Assembly: GCA_016841245.1 (NCBI GenBank)
Contig: JAENZN010000024.1
Span: 1-57,761 of the forward strand
Length of the DNA: 57,761 bases
Direction: 5' to 3'
Source: Syntrophomonas sp.
GTDB taxonomy: Bacteria; Bacillota; Syntrophomonadia; Syntrophomonadales; Syntrophomonadaceae
Part shown: positions 17,802-27,038 of the stretch, one piece after another
Layout of the letters: every line of letters begins with the position of its first letter
How positions within the stretch are numbered: the first letter of the stretch is position 1
Notes under the pieces: generated by a model
Seen by the model: the letters and a program-made list of their open reading frames with translations, nothing else
The model's database searches: none
What the model was told of the DNA's origin: nothing
Position numbers and translations under genes: made by a program

Positions 17802-18224
17802 TTAGCTTATGTTCTCTCCCGTGTGGAGTTTATCCAGTATTGATGTGGTACAGCGGGAGATGCAGACTAGATCTTCCTGTTCATCGTAAATGCGAATTTC
17901 CCATACCAGGGTTCTTCTGCCCACATGTACGGGGTTACCCACTGCTTTCACCATACCTTTCGCAACACTTTTTATGTGATTAGCGTTAATTTCCACACCT
18001 ACCGCGGACTGTGTATTAGGGTCGATGAATAAATAACTCCCGGCTGAAGCTACGGTTTCAGCCATTACTACGGATACTCCCCCATGTAAAATTCCGAATG
18101 GATTGTGGCTTTTCCAGGTAACCGGCATGGTAGCCACCACCTGTTCCGGTGTGAATTCTATTATTTCTATATCCAGCGCCCCCATGGCAGTTTTACTGTT
18201 ATCATACTCAGGAAATTCATACAT
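17802..18224 (-). CDS. PaaI-type hotdog-fold thioesterase
   Basis: A 140-residue hotdog-fold protein of the PaaI/YdiI acyl-CoA thioesterase group. HNPFGILHGGVSVVMAETVASAGS has the HGG motif and the following catalytic acidic residue (Glu in MAET), and VGVEINANHIKSV is the second conserved strand. It probably hydrolyses small or aromatic acyl-CoAs in the cytoplasm. ATG 18224 (AGGAGG eight bases upstream) is chosen over an upstream in-frame start at 18266. Confidence 0.9.
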   Translation of the reverse strand: MYEFPEYDNSKTAMGALDIEIIEFTPEQVVATMPVTWKSHNPFGILHGGVSVVMAETVASAGSYLFIDPNTQSAVGVEINANHIKSVAKGMVKAVGNPVHVGRRTLVWEIRIYDEQEDLVCISRCTTSILDKLHTGENIS

Positions 18225-18438
18225 ATAACCTTCCTCCTGTACTTGCTTTATATAATATTTTATCAATTATAGCACTTTTCTTATTCCAGTTTAGGGATGG
18301 TAATAAGCAATATTGATATGTCAGCAATTTACTTAATGTGGCAAAATCAAATTTGATGTAAACTGTAAGATGTAATGAAAGCATACCGTAATATGTGTAA
18401 ATAAGATATCGGTTGGCAGGGGAGGTTTGATTAAATAC

Positions 18439-19317
18439 ATGAGTAGAAGATTTACCGCTATTTTACTGACCGTAGCTTTTATATTCATAGGTGTTGGTAC
18501 CGGGGCAGCCGTGGTTGATGAACAAACGAACTGGGGTCAGACTTATGTGGATCAGTTGGACTGCAGGTATCCAGTAAGTGAAGCCATCGGGGATTATAAT
18601 TTCAACGACTATATCAGCGTATCGGACATGAAAAGTTTGCTAAAATGTGTCATGGACGCTGATATAGAGCTTGCCTCAACCACTCGGCAGGAAGTGGTGA
18701 GCAAATTGGTCGATATTTATGCTGAAAAAACGGGCATTAATCTGGATGAGGTACTGTTTGTAGCGCTGGTACCATTTGAAGATTTTAATAAGATCAGTCC
18801 GGAGTATACTCGTAATATTATGTATGCATACAGCAGCGGGCTTCTAAAGGGCAGAGGAAATAGTCTTATGGAACCTAGTGATAGATTAAGTTACGCGGAA
18901 GCTTTTGTGCTTTTAGGCCGGCTGGAAGGTATGGCGGCTGAAGATTCTTTTCATGTGGAGGGTGAAGTTGTAAAGCAGGAATCCGGTATCAAATTCAATT
19001 TTAAGCTGGTGAATAGATCAGGTCAGAAGCAGGATTTGACCTTTGCTTCGACCCAGCTTTATGAAGTTGTGGTCAGCGATAGAACCGGAAAAGAAGTTTA
19101 CCGTTATTCAGAGAATATGATGTTTGCACAGGTGATCAGTCCACGCACTATAGAGGCCGGAGAATTCATTGCGGGACAGGCAGCATGGGATATGAAGGAT
19201 CAAGCTGGTGTTCTGCTGCCCCCGGGGCGTTACAATGTTCAATTAACCTTTATACCCCTGGAAAGCCGAGATCCTTATAATAGCACCCTGTCGACGGTAT
19301 TGAGCTTTAATATTTAG
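18439..19317 (+). CDS. Exported protein with SLH-like region and BsuPI-like domain
   Basis: A 292-residue protein with a signal peptide (MSRRFTAILLTVAFIFIGVG ... GAA). Residues about 40-165 contain S-layer-homology-like segments (FNDYISVSDM and AYSSGLLKGRGNSLMEPSDRLSYAEAFVLLGRL). Residues about 175-292 resemble the BsuPI (intracellular proteinase inhibitor) immunoglobulin-like domain: KFNFKLVNRSGQKQDLTF, SPRTIEAGE, LPPGRYNVQLTF. The start is ATG 18439, 13 bases after GGGGAGG; a TTG at 18427 is closer. Probably cell-wall associated; the ligand is unknown. Confidence 0.8.
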   Translation: MSRRFTAILLTVAFIFIGVGTGAAVVDEQTNWGQTYVDQLDCRYPVSEAIGDYNFNDYISVSDMKSLLKCVMDADIELASTTRQEVVSKLVDIYAEKTGINLDEVLFVALVPFEDFNKISPEYTRNIMYAYSSGLLKGRGNSLMEPSDRLSYAEAFVLLGRLEGMAAEDSFHVEGEVVKQESGIKFNFKLVNRSGQKQDLTFASTQLYEVVVSDRTGKEVYRYSENMMFAQVISPRTIEAGEFIAGQAAWDMKDQAGVLLPPGRYNVQLTFIPLESRDPYNSTLSTVLSFNI

Positions 19318-19327
19318 GCTGCCCCAG

Positions 19328-19362
19328 ACCAACCCGGCCCCGAAGTGACCGGGTTGGTTTAA
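19328..19362 (+). terminator. Terminator-like hairpin between convergent genes
   Basis: A 10-bp stem ACCAACCCGG / CCGGGTTGGT with an 11-base loop, followed by TTAAAAT on the plus strand. It lies between the SLH/BsuPI gene and the convergent pflA gene. The U-tract is short, so efficiency is uncertain. Confidence 0.6.
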
Positions 19363-19369
19363 AATATGT

Positions 19370-20113
19370 TTATTCATGTATCACCACCTGCTTGCGGGTG
19401 AGCTCTTCAATTATTGATTTCAACTTTATCATTTGGCCCGGTGGGGGTGGATGTATGTCATCCAATTTATATTCTAACCCCAGCATAGCCCACTTATGTT
19501 TACCCAGGGAATGATAGGGCAAGAGGTCAACTCTCTCTACATAGTCCAGGGGAGTAATAAACCTGGACATAGCTTCCACGTCTTTCACATCATCGGTCCA
19601 TCCCGGTACCACTACATAACGTATCCATATTGGTATTTGATAATTGTTGATCAGTTCTATATTGCTGAGGTTTGATTCATTGGATGCTCCCACCAGATTA
19701 AGACTTTTTATTGGATCTATATGTTTTATGTCTGCCAGTACCAGATCGGTGCAGTCCAGGAGGCTTTCAACCATATTCTGCGATACATATAATGATGAAT
19801 CAAAGGCGGTAGAGATACCTGTTTGCTGGCAGCGAACAAATATCTCCTTGATAAAATCATGCTGCAAAAGCGGTTCACCACCGCTAAAGGTAATGCCTCC
19901 GCCGCTGGCATCGAAATAGGGTTTGCCGCGCATGATAATATGCATTAAAGCTTCCGGGGAATATTCTTTGGAATCACCACTTTTTGCCTTCCAGGTGTCG
20001 GGGTTATGACAGTATTTGCACTGCAGACAGCACCCCTGCATAAAAATAGCAGTTCTGATTCCTGGGCCATCCAGAGTAGTAAAGGTATCAATGGAGTGAA
20101 TCCTGCCCAGCAT
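19370..20113 (-). CDS. pflA: Pyruvate formate-lyase activating enzyme (radical SAM)
   Basis: A 247-residue radical SAM glycyl-radical activase. The CX3CX2C cluster motif is in MQGCCLQCKYCHNPDTW, and GGGITFSGGEPLLQ is the SAM-binding GGE motif; DLLPYHSLGKHKW is the family C-terminal stretch. It installs the glycyl radical on PflB using SAM and a [4Fe-4S] cluster. It starts four bases after the pflB stop, so the two are co-transcribed. Confidence 0.96.
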   Translation of the reverse strand: MLGRIHSIDTFTTLDGPGIRTAIFMQGCCLQCKYCHNPDTWKAKSGDSKEYSPEALMHIIMRGKPYFDASGGGITFSGGEPLLQHDFIKEIFVRCQQTGISTAFDSSLYVSQNMVESLLDCTDLVLADIKHIDPIKSLNLVGASNESNLSNIELINNYQIPIWIRYVVVPGWTDDVKDVEAMSRFITPLDYVERVDLLPYHSLGKHKWAMLGLEYKLDDIHPPPPGQMIKLKSIIEELTRKQVVIHE

Positions 20114-20117
20114 CGTA

Positions 20118-22343
20118 CTACATCCTCTTAAAAAAGGTGCGCATAATGACTTCTTCCTGCTGCTCCCGGGTGAGCTTAATGAAATGAACCGCGTAGCCAG
20201 ATATTCTTATTGTCAGGTCCGGGTATTTTTCCGGATGCGACATAGCTTCCTCTAGGGTTTCCAGATTAAGTACATTAACATTCATATGATGGGCATCCTG
20301 CTTGAAATATCCGCTCAAGAGACCGGTGAGATTTGCAATCTGTTCCTCTTTCACTACCCCCAGGGCAGAAGGTATGGTGGAGAAGGTAAAAGATATACCA
20401 TCCCGGGCATAACGGTAGTCCAACTGGGCCACAGAATTACAAGCAGCCAGAGCTCCATGTTCTTCCCGTCCATGTAGGGGATTGGCCCCTGGAGCCAGAG
20501 GCTGACCTATTTGCCTGCCATCAGGAGTGGTACCGGTATGCTTACCGTACATTACGTTGGAAGTTATGGTTAATATAGAAAGTGTATGCTCTGCATTCTT
20601 ATAGGCGGGATGTTTTTGCAGGCTGCTGATAAAATCTTTAACCAGATCGGCCGCTATGCGGTCCACCCTGGCATCATCATTGCCAAACTTTGGGAAATCT
20701 CCATCGATAACAAAATTGTTAATTATTCCCCGCTCATCTTTGATCGCTTTCACCCGGGCATATTTGATGGCGCTGAGGGAATCTGCTGCCACTGACAGAC
20801 CGGCAATACCGAAAGCCATGTAGTAATGGATGGTGGTATCGTGCAGAGCAAATTGTAACGCTTCATAGGCATATTTATCATGCATGTAGTGAATGACATT
20901 CATGGTATTAACGTACAGTTCGCTCAACCATTCCATTTGGATTTTGAATCGGCGCAGTACCTTGTCGTATTCCAGAATACTTCCTTCATAAACGGAGGCT
21001 TCAACCCCCACCTGTTCCCCGGTCATCTCATCCCGACCCCCATTAAGAGCATACAAAAGGAGCTTGGCCAGGTTGCAGCGTGCTCCGAAGAACTGGGTTT
21101 CCTGACCGATCTTCATGGCTGAAACGCAGCAGGCTATGGCATAATCGTCACCATAATACCTGCGCATCAAATCATCGTTTTCGTACTGCAGAGTACTGGT
21201 GTTTATAGACAATTCACTGCAAAAATGTTTGAAATCATCAGGCAGATTTTCTGACCATAATACAGTCATATTAGGTTCAGGAGCTGGACCTAAATTATAA
21301 AGGGTATTAAGTATTCGATAGGAAGTGCGGGTAACCAGGTGACGTCCATCAACCCCCATACCGCCAATGGATTCGGTCACCCAGTTCGGGTCCCCGGCAA
21401 AGAGTTCATTGTATTCCGGAGATCGCAAATGCCTTACAAAACGCAGCTTTATTACCAGCTGGTCGATTAATTCCTGGGCTTCTATTTCAGTAATAAAACC
21501 CTGTTTCATATCTCTTTCAATATAGATGTCCAGAAAGTTGGCAATCCTGCCCAGGCTCATCGCTGCTCCATTTTGTTCTTTAACGGCGGCCAGGTAAGTA
21601 AAATATAACCACTGAACAGCTTCCAGGGCATTATTAGCCGGATTAGAAATATCAAATCCATAACCGGCAGCCATCTTCTTTATATCCTGCAGAGCCTTTA
21701 TCTGTTTGAAGACTTCTTCCCGCAGTTGAATGGAATGACTGCCCATTTTCTTGTTCATTAACTCCAGGTCCCTTTCTTTAGCAGCTGCCAGGTGATCTAT
21801 GCCATAAAGAGGGACCCGCCGGTAGTCACCGATTATCCTGCCTCGGCCGTAAGAATCAGGCAAGCCGGTTATTATACCTACCCGGCGGGCCAGCTTCATT
21901 TCTGGTGTATATACTGCAAATACTCCATCGTTGTGAGTAGGGCGGTATTTTTTAAAAAAATCTACCACCTGTTCATCAGGTTCGTAACCATAAGCATGGC
22001 AGGCTTTGATGCTGCTCCTCAATCCTCCCCAAACATTTATGGCCCTTTTCAAGGGTTGATCAGTCTGTACTCCAACTATAGTTTCCAGCTCTTGATCAAT
22101 ATAAGCAGGGGGATGACTGGTTATGGTAATAGGAGTACGGGCATCCACTGCTAATACTCCACCGTTTCTATATTCAGCTCTTAAAAGCTCCTGGCATTTC
22201 TTCCACAGCTGGGAGGTCTTATCGGAGGTACTGGACAAAAAGCTGCTGTCTCCATCATAAGGATGGTAATTCTTCTGTATAAAGTCTCGCACATCGATAT
22301 TATCGACCCATCGGCCCGGTTTAAATCCTTCCCAGGCTTGCAT
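20118..22343 (-). CDS. pflB: Formate C-acetyltransferase (pyruvate formate-lyase)
   Basis: A 741-residue glycyl radical enzyme that converts pyruvate and CoA to acetyl-CoA and formate (in anabolic organisms it can supply formate for C1 units). The adjacent catalytic cysteines are visible in [12 protein letters not shown] (about residue 405), and the glycyl radical loop is [10 protein letters not shown] (Gly716). The length is normal. It is the promoter-proximal gene of a pflBA operon. Some anabolic pflBA systems supply C1 units in strict anaerobes; either role fits. Confidence 0.97.
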   Translation of the reverse strand: MQAWEGFKPGRWVDNIDVRDFIQKNYHPYDGDSSFLSSTSDKTSQLWKKCQELLRAEYRNGGVLAVDARTPITITSHPPAYIDQELETIVGVQTDQPLKRAINVWGGLRSSIKACHAYGYEPDEQVVDFFKKYRPTHNDGVFAVYTPEMKLARRVGIITGLPDSYGRGRIIGDYRRVPLYGIDHLAAAKERDLELMNKKMGSHSIQLREEVFKQIKALQDIKKMAAGYGFDISNPANNALEAVQWLYFTYLAAVKEQNGAAMSLGRIANFLDIYIERDMKQGFITEIEAQELIDQLVIKLRFVRHLRSPEYNELFAGDPNWVTESIGGMGVDGRHLVTRTSYRILNTLYNLGPAPEPNMTVLWSENLPDDFKHFCSELSINTSTLQYENDDLMRRYYGDDYAIACCVSAMKIGQETQFFGARCNLAKLLLYALNGGRDEMTGEQVGVEASVYEGSILEYDKVLRRFKIQMEWLSELYVNTMNVIHYMHDKYAYEALQFALHDTTIHYYMAFGIAGLSVAADSLSAIKYARVKAIKDERGIINNFVIDGDFPKFGNDDARVDRIAADLVKDFISSLQKHPAYKNAEHTLSILTITSNVMYGKHTGTTPDGRQIGQPLAPGANPLHGREEHGALAACNSVAQLDYRYARDGISFTFSTIPSALGVVKEEQIANLTGLLSGYFKQDAHHMNVNVLNLETLEEAMSHPEKYPDLTIRISGYAVHFIKLTREQQEEVIMRTFFKRM

Positions 22344-22390
22344 ACTTCATCACTTCCTTAAAGGTATTGATAACCTAGTCATATTATTAT

Positions 22391-22431
22391 CCCGGACAGT
22401 TCTTTTTAACCTTATTTTCTAGGTCCGGGTA
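22391..22431. repeat. Inverted repeat in the pflB/ABC-F divergent region
   Basis: CCCGGAC and GTCCGGG form a 7-bp inverted repeat flanking about 25 AT-rich bases. It lies between the pflB start and the mini-ORFs ahead of the ABC-F gene. It could be part of a leader RNA or an operator; there is no T-tract after it. Confidence 0.4.
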
Positions 22432-22470
22432 GAAATACTGCTCGTTCAGGAGTGACCGGAGGAGCTGAAA

Positions 22471-22482
22471 ATGTTATATTAA
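22471..22482 (+). CDS. Mini-ORF (three residues) in the ABC-F leader
   Basis: ATG TTA TAT TAA preceded at six bases by GGAGGAG (22458-22464). This is an unusually good ribosome site for a frame of three codons. It may position a ribosome on the leader RNA ahead of the second mini-ORF. Confidence 0.35.
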   Translation: MLY

Positions 22483-22496
22483 AACGAGGTGAGAAG

Positions 22497-22547
22497 ATGC
22501 CCCCCGCTTCTTTAAGCGATCGGGTTCCTATTAACAAAACAGGATAG
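22497..22547 (+). CDS. Putative leader peptide MPPASLSDRVPINKTG upstream of ABC-F gene
   Basis: A 16-codon frame with GAGGTGAGAAG before its ATG. It ends 13 bases before the ABC-F start. It begins Met-Pro-Pro-Ala, a stretch prone to slow translation, and its coding region can form a CGCTT/AAGCG hairpin with additional CCC/GGG pairs. ABC-F genes for antibiotic resistance are commonly controlled by short leader ORFs. Whether this one is translated is inference. Confidence 0.4.
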   Translation: MPPASLSDRVPINKTG

Positions 22548-22560
22548 GGCTGGTGATTAT

Positions 22561-24486
22561 TTGATAGCGCTTCAGGCAAAGAATCTCAACAAGTATTATG
22601 GCAATAATCATATTTTAAAGTCTGCCACCCTGCTTATTAATGAGAAAGAAAGGGTAGGTTTGGTTGGTGCCAATGGTACCGGTAAAACTACGCTCTTAAA
22701 TTGTATAAGTGGACAGCTGGAGTATGATAGCGGGGAGATTACCAAAGCTGCCTCACTATCTCTGGCCTATTTGGAACAGTTGCCATCTCCACGTCAAGAG
22801 CTAACCGCCTGGGATATTGTGATGAGTAGTTTTTCTGATCTATTAGAATTGAGAAGCACAATCAGTGATCTTGAACAGCGAATCAGCCAGGCGGGACCTG
22901 ATCTTCCCCGGCTGATGGACAGGTACGCAGTGTTGATGGAAGAATATGAGAGAAATAATGGTTATGCCTGTGAAAACATGGCCCGTAGAATACTGGTGGG
23001 GTTGGGTTTTGATAATGATGATTTTGATCGTCTCCTGGGAGAATTCAGCGGGGGGCAGAAAACCAGAATAAACCTGGGACGGCTTTTAGCCTTGGCGCCG
23101 GACCTGCTATTGTTAGATGAACCGACTAACCATCTGGATATGGAGTCAGTGGAGTGGTTAGAGGATTTCCTGAAGGATTACCCAGGCACCATATTGATCG
23201 TATCGCATGACCGCTGGTTTTTGGATCGAGTGGCTACCAGAATGATTGAGCTGAAAAACGGCCGACTTAAATCTTACCCGGGTAATTATAGCAGCTATTT
23301 GAAGTTGAAAGCGGTAGAAGAGGAAGCCGAAAAGAAAGCTTTTGAAAGGCAGCAGGAGTATATAAAAGATACGGAAGAATACATCAGAAGGTTTAAAGCC
23401 GGGATAAAATCTAAACAAGCCCGGGGCCGGGAGACCCGTCTGGAGAGGATGGAAGTGCTGGCAAGACCGCAGGATACTGCCACCATTGGCGGCTGGAACC
23501 TGCCGATAGACTATGAGAGTGGTCAGGATGTTCTCGGTTTGAAGGAAATCTCCAAAGCTTATGGGAATTTGCAGCTTTTTACCCGGGTGAATTTTGATAT
23601 ATACAAGGGCGAAAAAGTAGCTTTGATCGGACCTAATGGCTGTGGCAAAACCACTCTATTGAAAATTATTAACGGCTCCCTGAATACAGATGAGGGATCA
23701 GTAAGAATTGGGAGCCGGGTGAAAGTTGCTTATTTCGCACAGCAGTACGAGGGCCTGGAGCCTGACAATACCGTACTGGAAGAAATAGTATTGAATTCAG
23801 ATATTCTGGCTGCCCGGGCTCGCAGCCTGCTGGGACGGATGTTGTTTAGAGGCGATGAGGTATTTAAAAAGGTGGGAGATTTAAGTGGCGGCGAAAAGGG
23901 ACGGCTGGCCATACTTAAAGTTCTTCTAAGTGGAGCTAACTTCTTGATCCTGGACGAACCGACCAATCACCTTGATATTGAAAGCCGTCAGGCAGTTGAG
24001 GAAATGCTGCAGGAATATTCCGGAACGGTGCTTCTGGTTTCTCACGACCGCTATTTAATCGACCGGGTAGCCAACCGGGTAGCAGCAGTATATAATCATG
24101 GACTGCAGAATTACCCGGGCAATTACAGCTATTATGCTGAGAAAAGGCAGCAGTTTGAAACAGATGCTGCCCATCAGCAAAATAAGAGTAATGAAAAAAT
24201 AAGCCGGCAGCAGGAATTCAGGCTTAAACAGAAGGAAACTGAGAGGAATAAAAAAATGCTCGATAATCGTTTAAATAAACTGGAAGAAAAGATACACTAT
24301 CTGGAAATCAAAAGAGACGAAACAGAGGAACTGCTGGTAAGCCCCGGCGTATACAGCGATCAGGAAAAATCTAAATACTGCCTGGATGAATACGAAATGA
24401 TTAAACGGGAACTAACTGCGGCCTATCAAGAATGGGAAAAAGTATTAGAGGATATCGAGGGTTCTGGACCCCAAACAGGAGGTTAA
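22561..24486 (+). CDS. ABC-F family ribosome-associated ATPase (YfmR/Uup-like)
   Basis: A 641-residue soluble tandem ABC ATPase without TM domains. First domain: Walker A GANGTGKTT, signature EFSGGQKTR, Walker B LLLLDEPTNHLD. The inter-domain linker is charged and helical (about 240-290, P-site tRNA interaction motif). Second domain: GPNGCGKTT, LSGGEKGR, FLILDEPTNHLD. The C-terminal 80 residues form a coiled coil as in Uup/YfmR-type members. It binds the ribosomal E site and relieves stalled translation. The start is TTG 22561 after a GGTGAT-type ribosome site, behind two mini-ORFs. The 3' end contains the ribosome site for hflX. Confidence 0.92.
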   Translation: MIALQAKNLNKYYGNNHILKSATLLINEKERVGLVGANGTGKTTLLNCISGQLEYDSGEITKAASLSLAYLEQLPSPRQELTAWDIVMSSFSDLLELRSTISDLEQRISQAGPDLPRLMDRYAVLMEEYERNNGYACENMARRILVGLGFDNDDFDRLLGEFSGGQKTRINLGRLLALAPDLLLLDEPTNHLDMESVEWLEDFLKDYPGTILIVSHDRWFLDRVATRMIELKNGRLKSYPGNYSSYLKLKAVEEEAEKKAFERQQEYIKDTEEYIRRFKAGIKSKQARGRETRLERMEVLARPQDTATIGGWNLPIDYESGQDVLGLKEISKAYGNLQLFTRVNFDIYKGEKVALIGPNGCGKTTLLKIINGSLNTDEGSVRIGSRVKVAYFAQQYEGLEPDNTVLEEIVLNSDILAARARSLLGRMLFRGDEVFKKVGDLSGGEKGRLAILKVLLSGANFLILDEPTNHLDIESRQAVEEMLQEYSGTVLLVSHDRYLIDRVANRVAAVYNHGLQNYPGNYSYYAEKRQQFETDAAHQQNKSNEKISRQQEFRLKQKETERNKKMLDNRLNKLEEKIHYLEIKRDETEELLVSPGVYSDQEKSKYCLDEYEMIKRELTAAYQEWEKVLEDIEGSGPQTGG

Positions 24487-24487
24487 T

Positions 24488-25585
24488 ATTATAAATAGAG
24501 ATGATACTGAAAAAGTCATACTGGTAGGTGTAAAACTAGAGAACAGAAACATTTCAGGGTTTGAAGATTATATGGAAGAACTGAAAGGCCTGGCCGAGGC
24601 GGCCGGGGGTGAAGTGGTAGCGGCCCTGATACAAGCCCGGAAAAAACTCGAATCTGCCAGTTACATAGGTAAAGGCAAAGTTGAGGAATTAAAGCATCTG
24701 ATTGAAGAACTGGAACCGGATACGGTGATATTTGACCGAGAACTATCACCCGTACAGCTGCGCAACCTGGAGCAAGGCCTGGAAATCAAGGTTATAGATA
24801 GAACTATGTTGATTCTGGATATATTCGTCCAGAGGGCCAGATCCAGGGAAGGGAAACTGCAGGTTGAACTAGCCATGCTCCAATATCGCTTGCCCCGCTT
24901 GAGAGGTATCGGCAACCAGTTGAGTCGTCTGGGTGCCGGAATTGGTACCCGGGGAGCGGGTGAACAGAAGCTGGAACTAGATCGCCGCTACATCAGGAGG
25001 CGGATTCAAGAGATAAAAAAGCAAATAGAAAAATTGGAAACAACCCGGGAACTGCATCGTAAACAAAGACAGCGTTCAGGTATTAAAACTGTATCCCTGA
25101 TAGGATATACCAACGCTGGAAAATCAACTCTGTTTAACTCCCTGTGCAGTATTGCCCATAAAAGCGCCTCAGAACAGGTCGAAGCTGATCAGCGTCTCTT
25201 TCAAACCCTGGATACTACCACTCGGCGCCTGGATTTGTCGAGGGATCAACAGGTATTGATAACTGATACCGTAGGCTTTATTCAGGAACTCCCTCCTGCG
25301 CTGGTCGCCGCTTTTCATTCCACACTAGAAGAAGCAGTTAATGCTGACCTCCTGCTGCATGTAGTTGATATTTCTGATGAACAGTACCTGGATAAGATTC
25401 GGGTAGTAGAAGAAGTATTAGAAGAGCTGGGGGCAGAGAAGGCAAATATACTGACGGTATTCAATAAGGTAGATTTGCTGGAGCAGATAATGTACTCAAA
25501 CGAGAATGGTGCGGTATACCTGTCAGCCAAAAAGGGCCAGGGTATAGATAATCTTTTACAAGTAATACAACACAGACTGAACTAG
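24488..25585 (+). CDS. hflX: HflX-type ribosome-associated GTPase, probable ATT (or ATA) start
   Basis: HflX binds 50S subunits and splits stalled or heat-damaged ribosomes. The conserved HflX N-terminal domain (about 1-175) is followed by a G domain: GYTNAGKSTLFN (G1), DTTTRRLDL (G2), DTVGFIQELP (G3), NKVD (G4). The first ATG (24572) would delete the family's conserved opening strand. In frame upstream, EKVILVGVKLENRNISGFEDY matches that strand. AGGAGG (24477-24482) stands 5 bases before ATT 24488 and 8 bases before ATA 24491; no ATG/GTG/TTG is available there. Total 365 residues. It is coupled to the ABC-F stop. I am confident of the gene and moderately confident of the start. Confidence 0.9.
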   Translation: MINRDDTEKVILVGVKLENRNISGFEDYMEELKGLAEAAGGEVVAALIQARKKLESASYIGKGKVEELKHLIEELEPDTVIFDRELSPVQLRNLEQGLEIKVIDRTMLILDIFVQRARSREGKLQVELAMLQYRLPRLRGIGNQLSRLGAGIGTRGAGEQKLELDRRYIRRRIQEIKKQIEKLETTRELHRKQRQRSGIKTVSLIGYTNAGKSTLFNSLCSIAHKSASEQVEADQRLFQTLDTTTRRLDLSRDQQVLITDTVGFIQELPPALVAAFHSTLEEAVNADLLLHVVDISDEQYLDKIRVVEEVLEELGAEKANILTVFNKVDLLEQIMYSNENGAVYLSAKKGQGIDNLLQVIQHRLN

Positions 25586-25588
25586 CGA

Positions 25589-25668
25589 CAGTGGACAAGG
25601 GGACGGTTCTCCTGTCCACTGTCTTGGAATTAAATAAGTGGACAGGAGAACCGTCCCCTTGTCCACTG
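25589..25668. repeat. Perfect 32-bp inverted repeat (REP/BIME-like)
   Basis: Two copies of a unit beginning AGTGGACAAGGGGACGGTTC and ending TCCTGTCCACT are arranged as exact reverse complements (25589-25620 and 25637-25668) around a 16-base AT-rich spacer. Each unit is itself palindromic at its ends (AGTGGACA / TGTCCACT). It lies in the convergent gap between hflX and the flavin reductase gene and could also act as a bidirectional terminator. A degenerate copy sits inside legG. Confidence 0.9.
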
Positions 25669-25684
25669 GCAACTAACCAACTAA

Positions 25685-26191
25685 CTAATTATTGATATAG
25701 GTAGATACTATTTCACCATAGTACATGACATGATAATCTTCCTGGGCATAGAATTTCTGCCGCAGTTCCTCATCTAACCGGTCGGGTTCCATGCTCTGTT
25801 TAAAGATCAGTTTACATTCATAAACCAGACCGCAGTTGCCAATCACCGGACTCTCGATTTCTTTCCCGGTTTCTGCTTTGAGGCTGAATACCTGAAATTT
25901 ATCAATATCCCGACCTGATTTGCTGCCGGTTCCTGCCAGCGACTTTTTAAAATCGGAGCTTAAGGGAATAGTTACCGAAAAATCACGGGCTTCTTCAATA
26001 AGGTTGTAGGTATAACGTGAATACCTGACCCCTACGATAATAACCGGTTTGTTCCAAAAATAACCTATTGCTCCCCAACCGATGGTCATAGTATTAATCT
26101 TGTCATCAGCTCGGACCGTGAGAAAAGCGCCGCGCGGCAGCTGATCCAGCATTTCCCGGGTCATGGTGCTGTATATTAACTCTTCAGACAT
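25685..26191 (-). CDS. Flavin reductase-like FMN-binding protein
   Basis: A 168-residue split-barrel FMN-binding protein of the flavin reductase/flavoredoxin-like family: MTIGWGAIGYFWNKPVIIVGVRYSRYTYNLIEEARDFSV carries the conserved flavin-binding pattern, and SGRDIDKF the following loop. It is soluble. Likely an NAD(P)H-flavin oxidoreductase or flavoredoxin; the partner is unknown. ATG 26191 follows GGAAGGAG. Confidence 0.88.
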   Translation of the reverse strand: MSEELIYSTMTREMLDQLPRGAFLTVRADDKINTMTIGWGAIGYFWNKPVIIVGVRYSRYTYNLIEEARDFSVTIPLSSDFKKSLAGTGSKSGRDIDKFQVFSLKAETGKEIESPVIGNCGLVYECKLIFKQSMEPDRLDEELRQKFYAQEDYHVMYYGEIVSTYINN

Positions 26192-26282
26192 GTGCTGGTT
26201 CTCCTTCCATTATTTATTATGTTACTATTGTACTTTAGATAGAATGTACTTATACATGAAAACTCATTTATTATAAGTTCAG

Positions 26283-26873
26283 TTAAGAGCTGTCATTCTT
26301 ACCATTTTCGGAAGCTACCATACCGGCGGAGATGATTATTTCCATACCCTGATCCACGCTGATGTCCAGAATGGTAACGTCTTCCCGGGGCAGAACGACA
26401 AACCAACCCGAAGTAGGATTAGGTGTCGTCGGAATAAATATAGAGTAAGTATCCCTCTTAATATATGGAAATTCGTCATTGGTAACAAAACCAAGTGAGT
26501 AAATCCCGGGGCGGGGAAATTCTATTAAGGCCACCTGTTTGAAAGCGCCTTTATTAGAAGAAAAAATAGAATCGGTAATTCTCTTCACCGCGCCGTATAC
26601 CTTACCCAGCAGGGGGATTTTATGCATAACATTCTCCCACCAGCCCAGAATTTTATTACCTAAGATGTTGGTGGAAATAAAACCTAGCAGGATGATGACA
26701 GAAATAATAATTATAAATCCTAGTCCGGGTACCGCGAATCCAAAAATGGGTGTTAATAGTGGCTTTAAAATATTATCGACCATATTGAACAACCAGATTA
26801 TTAGCCAAATTGAGATGTATATCGGTAAAAGAGTGGCCAATCCTGCCAAAAACATAGAAAGTATGCGTCTCAT
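26283..26873 (-). CDS. DUF502 family membrane protein
   Basis: A 196-residue DUF502 protein with two TM helices near the N-terminus (FLAGLATLLPIYISIWLIIWLF and LGFIIIISVIILLGFIS), a P-x-x-G-K-V-Y-G motif (IPLLGKVYGAVKRI) and a C-terminal soluble domain (PTTPNPTSGWFVVLP). The function is unknown across bacteria and plants (LCV-like homologues). ATG 26873, nine bases after GGAGG, is preferred to TTG 26876. Confidence 0.9.
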   Translation of the reverse strand: MRRILSMFLAGLATLLPIYISIWLIIWLFNMVDNILKPLLTPIFGFAVPGLGFIIIISVIILLGFISTNILGNKILGWWENVMHKIPLLGKVYGAVKRITDSIFSSNKGAFKQVALIEFPRPGIYSLGFVTNDEFPYIKRDTYSIFIPTTPNPTSGWFVVLPREDVTILDISVDQGMEIIISAGMVASENGKNDSS

Positions 26874-27038
26874 CAATTATCACCTCCGCTATAAGGGATT
26901 TTTCAGCTAGTGCAACCTTACATAGAGATTATATACTAATATCTATGGCTTTTATCCAAAACATTCTGAGAAATCACAATTTAGTTAATAAAAGATATTT
27001 ATGCCAGGACACAAGGAGAGGTTTTCGTTGAGTCATTG

